Below are positions 9,215-17,358 of a stretch of 64,000 nucleotides of DNA, piece after piece. Every line of letters begins with the position of its first letter. Position 1 is the first letter of the stretch. Below the pieces are notes generated by a model, which saw only the letters and a list, made by a program, of their open reading frames with translations, was not told the DNA's origin and made no database searches. This stretch comes from Candidatus Fusicatenibacter intestinigallinarum (lineage in GTDB: Bacteria > Bacillota > Clostridia > Lachnospirales > Lachnospiraceae): assembly GCA_019119555.1 (NCBI GenBank), contig DWWU01000009.1:53235-117234 (forward strand), given 5' to 3'. The position numbers and the translations under genes were made by a program.

Positions 9215-9273
9215 GTTCTTTTTCTCAGCCTCGTTATAACCTGCAGAAAAGTATCAGGTTCTTTTTCTCAGCC
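9215..9273. repeat. 16-bp direct repeat at the brkB 3' end
   Basis: GTTCTTTTTCTCAGCC occurs at 9215-9230 and again at 9258-9273. The second copy encodes the C-terminal residues of the BrkB protein; the first lies in the promoter region of the next operon. It looks like a local duplication. Confidence 0.6.
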
Positions 9274-10117
9274 TTGTCAGCGCCGCCGACTCCAGCCATC
9301 GAAGCTTGTCCTCGAAATAGGAGTTGATTTCAGCTCCTATCAGCAGGATCCACATACAGAAATACAGCCACAGCATAATCAGCACCAGAGTCGTCAGGCT
9401 TCCGTACATGTTGATGCTGCCCGGCGTGAAATCTATATAGACAGAAAATGCCAGGGAAAACAGGGACCACGCCACCGCCGATACCATCGCGCCCGGAATC
9501 TGGCTCTTAAAGCTGGCTCTCCGGTTCGGTACGAATTTATAAATCAGCAGAAACACAAGCCCCAGGAACACAAGAGTGATAAAAGTTCTCATTCCAATAA
9601 TAAACGAAGTCACTTTCGCAATCATCGGGAATCTTGCGGCGATTCCCGCCTGTATCTGGTTTCCGAATACCAGAAGAATCAGCGTCAGGACCACTGCCAC
9701 CACAAAAATCAGGGTATAGACAGTGGATCTCAGGCGGTTGATCAGGTATCCCCTGGTTTCTTCCACCCGATAGACACAGTTGAGCCCGTTGGTCAGGGCG
9801 TTGACTCCCTTTCCGGCGGACCACAGGGCGATCACCGCAGACAACGGAACGTATGCAGGAGATTTCCCGAAAATCTCTCTGACCACACCCTCGACAAAGC
9901 TGCTGAATTCTTCCGGTACAATACGCACCAGGGCAGTTGTTACGATTTCCTGGGTCAGCGGCGTATACTGTACAAGAGTCACAAGAAGCAGCACGAACGG
10001 AATAAAGGACAGCAGGATAAAGTAGGCGCTCTGTGCCGCGTAAGCGCCTACATGATCTTCGTTAAATCTTCTGAGAAATCCCCGGATCACCCGAATTGTT
10101 TCATTTTCCTTTTTCAC
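9254..10117 (-). CDS. YihY/BrkB family integral membrane protein
   Basis: 287 residues with about six membrane segments and the family landmarks AAQSAYFILLSFIPF near residue 25, LWSAGKGVNALTNGLN near 105 and MYGSLTTLVLIMLWLYFCMWILLIGAE near 240 (quoted in part). Older annotation called these RNase BN, which is not supported; the function is unknown. A GTG start at 10117 follows AAGGAAGCAG. It follows the SpoIID-like gene at 24 bases and is probably co-transcribed. Confidence 0.88.
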   Translation of the reverse strand: MKKENETIRVIRGFLRRFNEDHVGAYAAQSAYFILLSFIPFVLLLVTLVQYTPLTQEIVTTALVRIVPEEFSSFVEGVVREIFGKSPAYVPLSAVIALWSAGKGVNALTNGLNCVYRVEETRGYLINRLRSTVYTLIFVVAVVLTLILLVFGNQIQAGIAARFPMIAKVTSFIIGMRTFITLVFLGLVFLLIYKFVPNRRASFKSQIPGAMVSAVAWSLFSLAFSVYIDFTPGSINMYGSLTTLVLIMLWLYFCMWILLIGAEINSYFEDKLRWLESAALTRLRKRT

Positions 10118-10141
10118 CGTCTTCTGCTTCCTTTCCCATAT

Positions 10142-11704
10142 TCACTCGCCTGTTGTCCCGATCTCCGTGAGTTCCACGTTTGCATAAAAAAAGTGCAGAA
10201 TCTCCTCATAGGTGCTTCCCCGCTCCGCCATATGCGCCGCCCCGTTCTGGGACATTCCGACTCCATGGCCGTATCCGCCTCCGATAAACCGGTAACCGGT
10301 CACCGTGCCATTCTCGGTCACCGGAGTACAGATAAAATAGGCGCTCGGCATCAGACTCATCTCTGTTGTCGTCTTTCCGTCATTTTTCAGGACAGGATAC
10401 CCTTTTGTCGAGAACAGTTCCCGGATTTCGTATTCGCTGGTCAGCGTCCTGCTGCCGGAGGTTCCGTGGACCGTCAACGTCTCGACCGCTCCGCCGGTGG
10501 AACGTCTGACCACCTCGATGGAGCTCAGCGTCCCGATTCCATACTGGGCAATGCGGCGGTTCAGATAATCGATGGGCAGCGTAACCTGCCAGCGATACCA
10601 GCCGTCCTCCGCTTCAAAGTTGCTCTCATCCTTCGTCGTGATAAAGTTTGCGAACGCTTCCTCGGTGCTGATGTCCGGCGCAGCGTCGTCTCCCAGATAG
10701 ACGCTTTCCAGGTACGCCTCGTCACTGCTGGAATCCCACACCTCATCCGTGCTGGTATGGCCGCTGGATGTGGAGAAAAAATACGCGGTGATCGGCTCGC
10801 CATCACAGGTCAGAATCTGTCCCGCCGTAGCGTCCACCGCCTGGTCCGCAGACTCCTGCCTGCTGGTATTATTGTAGACCTGGTAGGAGACGCTGTCGTC
10901 TACCTGCGCGTGATACTCCGACAGACCGCCGCCCAGCATCTGCCGGTAGGCGTACGTTCTTGCACAGACCGCCTGGGCTTTCAGCGCCTCCCCGGCATAG
11001 GACGCCGGCATTTCACTGGGCACTACATATTTCAGATATGTCTCAAGGGGCAGTTCGTTGACCAGGACAAGACCGTTGCTTCCCTGATAAACTTCGAAAA
11101 TTCCCTCATACACCGGCACGCCCTGTGCCCGTTTCAGATTTTCCACCGAGATGCCCGCCTCACTGTTTTCCGGGTGTACCGTAATGCAGCCGTTCTGAAA
11201 CCACGGGGAATCCTGCGTGATCTCCACCGCCTCCCCGGCGCCGGCCACATAGGTATCCCCGTTCAGATGAAGCGGCGAATTTCCCTTCAGCACCAGCTTA
11301 TCATGAAAATATCCCGCATAATTTGTCGTCTTAATCAGCACGCGGATCTTCAGATCCTCGCAGACGGCCTCCTGCGTTTCCGCCCCCTCCGCCGGCTGCT
11401 GAGCCTCCGCGCTTTCAGATGCCGCCTCCCGGGCCTCAGACTCCGCTGCCGGCTGCTCTTCGCTCCCACTGCCGGACACTGCCGTCTCCTGCGGCGCATT
11501 TTTCTGCAGATACGCCTCCTGCTCCCTGAGAACCAGTTCTTCCCGGGACAGCTCCCCGCCGGTGTCGGCCATAGTCTGCCCGCTGCCCGCTCCGCTTTTC
11601 TCTGTCCCTCCGTCCAGCTTCCCTTTCGTCAGACAGAATCCCGCAAACAACAGAAAACAGCAGGCCAGAAGAATCAGCTCAAAACCATCAAATTTTTTTC
11701 CCAT
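10142..11704 (-). CDS. SpoIID/LytB domain protein, membrane-anchored
   Basis: 520 residues. A single membrane anchor (about 9-27) is followed by a low-complexity Glu/Ala/Ser-rich linker to about residue 120, then a SpoIID region. The diagnostic motif VVPSEMPASYAGEALKAQ, with the presumed catalytic Glu, lies near residue 225, and GGGYGHGVGMSQNGA near 480. SpoIID is a lytic transglycosylase that drives engulfment in sporulation. This protein is longer than SpoIID (about 340), so it may be a paralogue. A TATAAT-like hexamer lies only five bases before the ATG and the Shine-Dalgarno site is weak, so the start is uncertain. Confidence 0.82.
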   Translation of the reverse strand: MGKKFDGFELILLACCFLLFAGFCLTKGKLDGGTEKSGAGSGQTMADTGGELSREELVLREQEAYLQKNAPQETAVSGSGSEEQPAAESEAREAASESAEAQQPAEGAETQEAVCEDLKIRVLIKTTNYAGYFHDKLVLKGNSPLHLNGDTYVAGAGEAVEITQDSPWFQNGCITVHPENSEAGISVENLKRAQGVPVYEGIFEVYQGSNGLVLVNELPLETYLKYVVPSEMPASYAGEALKAQAVCARTYAYRQMLGGGLSEYHAQVDDSVSYQVYNNTSRQESADQAVDATAGQILTCDGEPITAYFFSTSSGHTSTDEVWDSSSDEAYLESVYLGDDAAPDISTEEAFANFITTKDESNFEAEDGWYRWQVTLPIDYLNRRIAQYGIGTLSSIEVVRRSTGGAVETLTVHGTSGSRTLTSEYEIRELFSTKGYPVLKNDGKTTTEMSLMPSAYFICTPVTENGTVTGYRFIGGGYGHGVGMSQNGAAHMAERGSTYEEILHFFYANVELTEIGTTGE

Positions 11705-11765
11705 GCTTTATTATATGCAGATGGGACATCTGGCATACACTGCCGTCTGTTTCCGGACCGCAGAA

Positions 11766-12803
11766 TCAGAAAATAAACCGGTACGCCGTCGTGGTGTCGT
11801 AAGTCTCTCCAGCTTTCAGGATCGGCTTGTCTTCTTTTTCCTCATTGATTGCATTGGGAATATACTGGGATTCCAGGCAGAAGCCTGTCCGGCTTGTATA
11901 CACCACGCCGTCTTTTCCCTTTACATGATCGATAAAGTTTCCGGTATAGAACTGGAATGCGGGAAGATCCGTGCGGGCCTCCATCACGACTCCCGTCTGA
12001 TCTCCTCTGACTACAGCAAACAGCTGCAGGCCGTCGCCGTCTCTGTCAATGATAAAGTTGTGGTCATAGCCTCCGGTCAGTTTCAGCTGTTCAAAATCCG
12101 CGCCAATCTCCAGACCGATGGTCTTTTCCTTGGTAAAGTCCATCGGAGTTCCCGCAACTGCCGCATGCTCCCCTGTGGGAATTGATTTGGAATCCGCCAC
12201 CGGGCTGTAGCAGCCGGCTTTCAGGCAGACTGCATGTTTCAGAACGTCGCCGCTGTCATGGCCGTTCAGGTTGAAATAGCTGTGATTTGTCATATTTGCA
12301 ACCGTATCCGCATCGCAGGTTCCGCAGTAATGAATCGCCACCTGATTGTCGTCTGTCAGCGTATATGTAACATCCACGGAGAAGTTCCCCGGAAATCCCT
12401 GATCCTTGTCCGGGCTGTCAAGATGCAGCGTGATCGCCTGCTCCTTCACCTCTTTGACCTCCCAGAAACGATACTCATATCCGTCCGGTCCGCTGTGAAG
12501 ATTGTTTTCATTTTCATTGGCTGCCAGCTGAAATTTCACTCCATTCAGTTCAAAGGAAGCGTTGGCGATCCGGTTGCCGTTTCTGCCGATCGTCGCGCCC
12601 AGGTGGCACGGATCCGTCACATAGCCGGATACGTCGTCATACCCCAGAACCATATCCTTTTTGCCGCCGTCCTTTCCGGGAACCTTTACAGAGACCAGAT
12701 GCGCACCGTAATCGCACACCGACATCTCCATTCCATTCGCATTTTCGAAAGAATACAGCTGCGCTTCTCTTCCCTCTACAGTTCCAAATGTTGTCCTGTT
12801 CAT
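11766..12803 (-). CDS. galM: Galactose mutarotase (aldose 1-epimerase)
   Basis: 345 residues with the family motifs ATIGRNGNRIANA near residue 65, NENENNLHSGPDGYEYRFW near 92 with its catalytic-site His, TNHSYFNLNGH near 165 with the second His, and the C-terminal ARTDLPAFQFYTGNF block. It interconverts alpha and beta anomers of galactose or glucose. The ATG at 12803 follows AGGAGAG; the frame stays open further upstream into the probable 6S RNA but has no start site there. It sits just behind the terminator hairpin of that RNA. Confidence 0.92.
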   Translation of the reverse strand: MNRTTFGTVEGREAQLYSFENANGMEMSVCDYGAHLVSVKVPGKDGGKKDMVLGYDDVSGYVTDPCHLGATIGRNGNRIANASFELNGVKFQLAANENENNLHSGPDGYEYRFWEVKEVKEQAITLHLDSPDKDQGFPGNFSVDVTYTLTDDNQVAIHYCGTCDADTVANMTNHSYFNLNGHDSGDVLKHAVCLKAGCYSPVADSKSIPTGEHAAVAGTPMDFTKEKTIGLEIGADFEQLKLTGGYDHNFIIDRDGDGLQLFAVVRGDQTGVVMEARTDLPAFQFYTGNFIDHVKGKDGVVYTSRTGFCLESQYIPNAINEEKEDKPILKAGETYDTTTAYRFIF

Positions 12804-12819
12804 ATCTCTCACTCTCCTG

Positions 12820-12853
12820 TTAAAATAATAAGAGAGCCATTTGCATGGCTCTC
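12820..12853 (-). terminator. Terminator of the probable 6S RNA
   Basis: GAGAGCCAT (12832-12840) and ATGGCTCTC (12845-12853) form a 9-bp hairpin with a 4-base loop, followed on the minus strand by TTATTATTTTA. It separates the RNA gene from galM. Confidence 0.65.
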
Positions 12854-12861
12854 CCTTTTTC

Positions 12862-13080
12862 TTTTGTAACCCCGGGATGCCGTTTCCTATATTTTGACTC
12901 CTAGCGCGCATGCTAGGTGGGTAACCGCAGTCACAACGTCTGCCTTCCGCTGACATCTGTTTCCAGGGCGGCCTGGCATAAGCAGGACGATAATAAGTCT
13001 CCCGTTTAAAGTAAATGTAGGTTCAAAATAATAGGATTATCGCACATTCCAGGTAATTACCTTTATCATTTGCTCTTTTT
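12862..13080 (-). ncRNA. ssrS: Probable 6S RNA
   Basis: A non-coding stretch with its own strong promoter and terminator. The two ends fold back on each other. On the minus strand CCTATTATTTTGA near the 5' end pairs with TCAAAATATAGG near the 3' end, and the outer CCTGGAATGTG pairs with GGCATCCCGGG. An internal hairpin CCTAGC/GCTAGG lies in the middle. A rod of about 190-200 bases with paired ends and a central open region is the 6S RNA architecture, which sequesters sigma-A RNA polymerase. The assignment rests on structure and remembered family sequence. Confidence 0.65.
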
Positions 13081-13089
13081 CTATAATGA

Positions 13090-13118
13090 ATTATAAACTA
13101 ATTCTTATCGTATTTCAA
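13090..13118 (-). promoter_or_regulatory. Strong promoter of the probable 6S RNA
   Basis: Minus-strand TTGAAA (13113-13118), 17-base spacer, perfect TATAAT (13090-13095). Confidence 0.75.
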
Positions 13119-13154
13119 GTGGTATCTTTTTCTTTTGACAGAATTCGATACAAT

Positions 13155-13212
13155 CCGCATCCGGCTATTGAAAATCGCTTTCGCGACAGGCAGGATGCCC
13201 GCAGATTCAGAT
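13155..13212. repeat. Interspersed repeat, GCATCCGGC hairpin module
   Basis: GCATCCGGCTATTGAAAATC, then a GCGA-containing turn and GGATGCCCGCAG. The same module occurs at 54300-54349 and in reverse at 59752-59794. Here it abuts and slightly overlaps the spoIVA stop codon. Confidence 0.7.
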
Positions 13213-14676
13213 TATGATACAGATCATTCCTCCTTTGCTGTCGTTTACGATCTTCTGCATGGAATCCTGCAGCTTTGCCTGACTGTCTTCCGTGATCTGT
13301 GCAATTTTTGTCCGGATGCCGTCCTCCACCAGCTGTTCGATGGATTTGCCGAAAATATTGGTCTTCCAGATGCCGTCTTCCTGCTTTGCACTCTCTCTGA
13401 TAAACGCAATTAGGTCTTTCGCCTGCTGTTCACTCCCGACAATCGGAGCGATTTCCGTCTCAATGTTTGCCTTTATCATATGAATCGACGGGCTGGTAGA
13501 TCTGATCTTCACTCCAAATTTGCTTCCCTGCTTAATCACTACCGGTTCATCCAGGGTAATCTCTTCCTTCTTCGGAATGACAACTCCATATCCGCAGCCG
13601 CGGACGGAAACCATGGCATCCTGTACCTTGACGTACTCTTCTTTCATCCGCGACAGTTCTTTCAGCGTCTGCATCAGTCCGTATTCATCCTGAATTTCCA
13701 CTCCGGTCATCTCGCTGACCATATCGTAATAGAACTGTTCGCGGATATCCACCCGCACCTCCACGATTCCGGTCGACAAGTCCATGGATTGCAGGCTGGT
13801 GCTTTTTACATACCCGCTGGGCAGATTCACCGTGTCTTTCCGAATGTCTCTGACATAATGAAGCTTTTCCGACAGTTCCCTTATGTTCGACAGAAGTTCC
13901 GCTTTCAGCGGAGCCTGCAGCGGCAGAAGTTCCACCCATTTAGGTATGTAAAATTCAATCTGGCGCAGAGGAAACTCGTACAGCACCTTCTCAAGAATAT
14001 GCACGATGTCCTCTCTCCGGATCTGGTCACAGTTCACAGGCATCACAGAGACCTGATATTTCTGCTCCAGCTCTCTGGCAAGCTTTTGTGTCTCCTCCCG
14101 GTACGGTTTCTGGGAATTCAGCAAAACAAGGAACGGTTTTCCCTGATTTTTCAGTTCCTGTACGGTTCGCTCCTCCGCCTCAACAAAGTTTTCTCTGGGA
14201 AGCTCCCCGAAGGAACCGTCGCTGGTCACCACAAGACCGATGGTCGAGTGGTCGGAGATAACCTTTCGTGTCCCAAGTTCCGCCGCCTGGTGAAACGGAA
14301 TCTCCTGCTCGAACCAGGGCGTCCGGACCATCCGTTCCCTGTCCTCTTCCATATTTCCCACCGCGTCCGGAATCAGGAACCCCACACAGTCAATCAGCCG
14401 GAGCTGCACCGGTTCTCCCTCTCCCAGCGTCAGCTTCAGCGCATCCTTAGGTATAAATTTCGGCTCCACCGTCGTAATCAGTTTCCCGGAGCCGCTCAGA
14501 GGCAGCGCATCGCGAACTTCCGCCTGCTGCTCCGGCGGCAGTTCCGGAAGCGCCAGCACCTCCATAAAACGTCGGATAAACGTGGATTTCCCGGTTCTCA
14601 CCGGTCCCACCACACCAATCAGAAACTGCCCGTTCGTCCTGGTCTGTATATCCTTGTAAACAGAAAACGCATCCAT
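13207..14676 (-). CDS. spoIVA: Stage IV sporulation protein A (spore coat ATPase)
   Basis: 489 residues matching SpoIVA throughout: FSVYKDIQTRTNGQFLIGVV near the N-terminus, Walker A GPVRTGKST at about 24-32, and TTVEPKFIPKDA near 80. The C-terminus ends in hydrophobic MICIII. SpoIVA hydrolyses ATP to polymerise on the forespore surface and anchors the coat. Its presence is good evidence for endospore formation. The ATG at 14676 follows AGGGGGAAATC; an upstream frame extension is not preceded by a ribosome site. Confidence 0.97.
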   Translation of the reverse strand: MDAFSVYKDIQTRTNGQFLIGVVGPVRTGKSTFIRRFMEVLALPELPPEQQAEVRDALPLSGSGKLITTVEPKFIPKDALKLTLGEGEPVQLRLIDCVGFLIPDAVGNMEEDRERMVRTPWFEQEIPFHQAAELGTRKVISDHSTIGLVVTSDGSFGELPRENFVEAEERTVQELKNQGKPFLVLLNSQKPYREETQKLARELEQKYQVSVMPVNCDQIRREDIVHILEKVLYEFPLRQIEFYIPKWVELLPLQAPLKAELLSNIRELSEKLHYVRDIRKDTVNLPSGYVKSTSLQSMDLSTGIVEVRVDIREQFYYDMVSEMTGVEIQDEYGLMQTLKELSRMKEEYVKVQDAMVSVRGCGYGVVIPKKEEITLDEPVVIKQGSKFGVKIRSTSPSIHMIKANIETEIAPIVGSEQQAKDLIAFIRESAKQEDGIWKTNIFGKSIEQLVEDGIRTKIAQITEDSQAKLQDSMQKIVNDSKGGMICIII

Positions 14677-14699
14677 GAAAGATTTCCCCCTTGTCCTGA

Positions 14700-14707
14700 A
14701 ATGTATG
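14700..14707 (-). promoter_or_regulatory. Possible sigma-E -10 element of spoIVA
   Basis: CATACATT on the minus strand matches the sporulation sigma-E -10 consensus CATACANT and lies 24 bases before the start codon. spoIVA is a sigma-E gene in Bacillus. A clear -35 element is not seen. Confidence 0.45.
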
Positions 14708-14822
14708 TAGCCATTTTCTGACAATCGGCAGCTACTGTTATACTATATGTAATCTGACAGCAGGATATACCTTCAAACATGCCGTTGGAAAAACAAAGAG
14801 TTCCGCTTGTGGAACTTTCGCG

Positions 14823-14839
14823 CCGAGCGCGGTCGCCTT
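14823..14839. repeat. 17-bp interspersed repeat CCGAGCGCGGTCGCCTT, copy 1
   Basis: An identical 17-mer occurs at 32565-32581. Both copies are preceded by a GGAACT-containing segment, so the similarity reaches about 30 bases. Both lie in intergenic DNA. Confidence 0.7.
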
Positions 14840-14883
14840 GGCGACATATTTCTGCTTCGCGCGAGTTTGCATCCCGCGGAGCG

Positions 14884-14924
14884 TTTTTATATAACAGGGA
14901 ACTTTGTTCCCTGTTATATAAAAA
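14884..14924. terminator. Bidirectional terminator downstream of folD
   Basis: An 18-bp perfect stem, arms 14885-14902 and 14906-14923, with a TTT loop and A/T-rich outer ends that give a U-run in both directions. It probably ends the acsV-folD transcript. The remaining intergenic DNA from 14677 to 15032 holds repeat copies and no gene. Confidence 0.7.
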
Positions 14925-15005
14925 CATCCGGGGATATCCGGCACAGTGACTGCACCCGGATTTCCCCGGATTTCCATTTATTGAAAGATGCTTCAGCTGT
15001 AACAG

Positions 15006-15028
15006 TTCAGTCGGCGGAACTGCAGCCT
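15006..15028. repeat. ACAGTTCAG palindrome, intergenic repeat copy
   Basis: ACAGTTCAGTCGGCGGAACTG is a copy of the interspersed dyad ACAGTTCAGC..GCTGAACTGT found throughout the window. It lies just after the folD stop. Confidence 0.7.
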
Positions 15029-15032
15029 TTGA

Positions 15033-15884
15033 TTACAGATACTTTCTCATTGCCGCTTCCACCACATGTCCGACCAGGACAGAGGTTGTCACGGATCCCA
15101 CGCCGCCCGGCACAGGAGTGATCGCCTCCACAACCGGCTCCGCCTTTGCGTAATCCACATCGCCGCACAGCTTGCCTTCCGCATTGACATTGATTCCCAC
15201 ATCAATCACAATCTGGCCTTCCCGCAGATAGGTATCGTCCACGATGCCCGCGCGGCCCGCAGCCACGATCACAATATCAGCCTCTTTCACCACAGACGGC
15301 ATATCCTTCGTTCTCGTGTGGCAGATAGTAACCGTCGCGTTCTTTTTCAGAAGCATCATAGCCGCCGGTTTTCCCACAACCAGAGAGCGTCCGATCACGA
15401 CAGCCTTCTTCCCGGTACAGTCGATTCCGTAATGATCCAGAATCTCCATACATGCCCAGGGAGTACACGGCGGAAAGCCCTGATCCGTTCCCGCAAACAC
15501 ACCCACCATCGAGCCATCCGTGATACCATCCACATCTTTCTCCGGAGACAGCGCCTTGATCACAGCCGCCTCGTCCAGATGTTTCGGAAGCGGACGGAAA
15601 ATCAGCACGCCGTGAATGTTGTCGTCATTGTTTACACGATCCACCGCAGCCATCAGTTCTTCCTGGCTGACGTCCGCCGGAAGCAGAATCTTCTCATACG
15701 CAACACCAAGTGTCTCACAACGTTTTGTCGCTCCGCGCTCATAGGAAAGATCATCCTCGCGCTCACCCACCCGGATAATTCCAAGCGTCGGCTGAATTCC
15801 TTTCTCTTTCAGTTTTGCCACATTGCCTTTGATCCGCTCGTTGAGAGCCGCCGTTACCTCTTTTCCAAGTAATTGTTTTGCCAT
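15033..15884 (-). CDS. folD: FolD methylene-THF dehydrogenase (cyclohydrolase lysine missing)
   Basis: 283 residues. The FolD Rossmann and active-site blocks are present: GVLIFRPLPKHLDE near 96, GRSLVVGKPAAMMLL near 163 and ITPVPGGVGSVTTS near 253. In the YxxxK active-site segment the sequence is SYERGATKRC, with Tyr48 kept. The position four residues on, Lys56 of bifunctional FolD, is Ala52. That Lys is required for cyclohydrolase activity, so this enzyme is inferred to act only as a dehydrogenase (methylene-THF to methenyl-THF). FchA, encoded 33 bases upstream, can supply the hydrolase step. Last gene of the Wood-Ljungdahl set. Confidence 0.93.
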   Translation of the reverse strand: MAKQLLGKEVTAALNERIKGNVAKLKEKGIQPTLGIIRVGEREDDLSYERGATKRCETLGVAYEKILLPADVSQEELMAAVDRVNNDDNIHGVLIFRPLPKHLDEAAVIKALSPEKDVDGITDGSMVGVFAGTDQGFPPCTPWACMEILDHYGIDCTGKKAVVIGRSLVVGKPAAMMLLKKNATVTICHTRTKDMPSVVKEADIVIVAAGRAGIVDDTYLREGQIVIDVGINVNAEGKLCGDVDYAKAEPVVEAITPVPGGVGSVTTSVLVGHVVEAAMRKYL

Positions 15885-15916
15885 TCTTTCTTCCTCCCTG
15901 ACGCACTTGCCGTGCC

Positions 15917-16549
15917 TTATTTTTTCAGACGTCCGAGAACGCTCTCAAAAACATCTTCCGCAATCTTTGTGTATTTTTCCAGCATCTCGTCGCATTTTTT
16001 GTTCAGGCTTTCCGCATACTCTCTGTCTGCCATGGATTTGGTGTTGATATAGACATTCAGAGACGCGCCTTCCAGCGCCGCCTTGCAGAATGCGGCTCCC
16101 ACGCCTGCGTCGCTGATTGCCAGCGTGGAACCCTTAGCGGCAAATTCCACCAGAAGATCAATCGCCTCGCAGCATTTCTCCATGATCTCCATCGGCACGG
16201 AACAGGCGTCTTTCAGAGCAGCCTCCATCACGCGGGCTTTCTCCGCTTTCTCCTCCTCCGTCTCTTTCGGCATTCCATACGCTCTGGAAAGCGGTTCAAA
16301 CACTTCCGCGTCCCGCTCTACCAGGCGGAGCAGTTCTTTCTGCAGGCCATCCGCCTTCGCCTTCAGCTCCTGCATTTCCTCCTCAACCGCCGCATATTTC
16401 TTTTTTCCCACGGTCAGGGAACCAACCATATTGCCGAGAGCCGTCCCCACAGCTCCCACCAGCGCCGCCGCTCCGCCGCCGCCCGGAACGGGAGCTTTGG
16501 ATGCAAGCACAGTTACAAACTCATCACATGGTACCGTTGAAAAACCCAT
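15917..16549 (-). CDS. fchA: Methenyl-THF cyclohydrolase, cyclodeaminase family FchA
   Basis: 210 residues of the formiminotransferase-cyclodeaminase fold, with the Gly-rich motif APVPGGGGAAALVGAVGTAL near 22 and GSLTVGKKKYAAVEEE near 45. In purinolytic and acetogenic clostridia the stand-alone form hydrolyses methenyl-THF to formyl-THF or the reverse. The ATG at 16549 follows GGAGGATGAG at seven bases; an ATG five codons upstream lies inside that site. It lies just upstream of a folD lacking the cyclohydrolase lysine, which supports this role over cyclodeaminase. Confidence 0.85.
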   Translation of the reverse strand: MGFSTVPCDEFVTVLASKAPVPGGGGAAALVGAVGTALGNMVGSLTVGKKKYAAVEEEMQELKAKADGLQKELLRLVERDAEVFEPLSRAYGMPKETEEEKAEKARVMEAALKDACSVPMEIMEKCCEAIDLLVEFAAKGSTLAISDAGVGAAFCKAALEGASLNVYINTKSMADREYAESLNKKCDEMLEKYTKIAEDVFESVLGRLKK

Positions 16550-16624
16550 AAACTCATCCTCCATAAGTGTTTTTTATATTTCCGCGGACAGCGCGCCATG
16601 CAGACGCGCCTGCGGGATATTCAA

Positions 16625-17278
16625 CTAACCTTTCAGTGCTTTCAGCATGTCATTGACAACGTCGCCGACGACAGCCATATCCTCTCCCTGAGTAAAAGCC
16701 ACCGGGAAATTGTCCGAAAACAGGATCTGTGCAGACGGCGGAAATTCGTCGTCCCCCTCCCACAGAATCAGCTGCACCCGCAGGCCCTTCAGAAATTCCA
16801 GCTCATAACCGGCGTCGCCCGCCTTGATCGGACAGGCTCCGACGCGTTCCATAATCTCACGGAACACCTCCAGCTTATTGCCAAAGCCAAAGGCCAGACG
16901 AAACAGGCACCGACCCTGAAATTGTTTGAAATACACCTCACCCCACGGAATCTCCCGGTAAGTCAGGAACTTTCCGGTGGAGGGAGCCGCTCCTCCTTCC
17001 GTCAGGTAACGCAGAAGAAGAATTCTCGCGTTTGCCTTCGTTTCCAGCGGATAATATCCGATCCTGTCCTCCTGTTCATGAGCAATCTCATACTCCGGCC
17101 AGGACACCATATAAGTTACTCCCATCAGGCAGACCTGAAACCTTCCGGTTTCCGGATCGTAGGGAAGCGCACAGCGCTGCGCAATCTCTTCCGGATCCGC
17201 CTGGCGGTATAATTCCAGATAATGTTCGAAAGGAATTCTTTCCTTACTGTCCTTTTCATAATTTACTTCCATACCCAT
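16625..17278 (-). CDS. DUF3786 domain protein of the acs cluster
   Basis: About 217 residues. HYLELYRQADPEEIAQRCAL near the N-terminus, GRFQVCLMGVTYMVSWPEYE near 55 and ILLLRYLTEGGAAPSTGKFL near 90 match the DUF3786 family as remembered. No catalytic motif or membrane segment is seen. It directly follows the corrinoid reactivator acsV (80 bases) and precedes fchA, so a role in corrinoid or folate C1 metabolism is inferred from context. The start is uncertain: ATG codons at 17278 and 17272 both follow a GAGAGG site at long spacing. Confidence 0.72.
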   Translation of the reverse strand: MGMEVNYEKDSKERIPFEHYLELYRQADPEEIAQRCALPYDPETGRFQVCLMGVTYMVSWPEYEIAHEQEDRIGYYPLETKANARILLLRYLTEGGAAPSTGKFLTYREIPWGEVYFKQFQGRCLFRLAFGFGNKLEVFREIMERVGACPIKAGDAGYELEFLKGLRVQLILWEGDDEFPPSAQILFSDNFPVAFTQGEDMAVVGDVVNDMLKALKG

Positions 17279-17358
17279 CGATGCATAATTCCTCTCCGGC
17301 AGCCATTCAGACTGGTGTAAGCAGCTGCCCTCTCTGTATATTTTTCTTTCCGACGCCT

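Noticed and set aside
12804..12956. N-terminal extension of galactose mutarotase
   Set aside because: The open frame runs through the probable 6S RNA and its terminator; the family N-terminus begins at 12803.
14738..14977. Small ORFs upstream of spoIVA
   Set aside because: They run through inverted repeats and a terminator hairpin and look like no protein.
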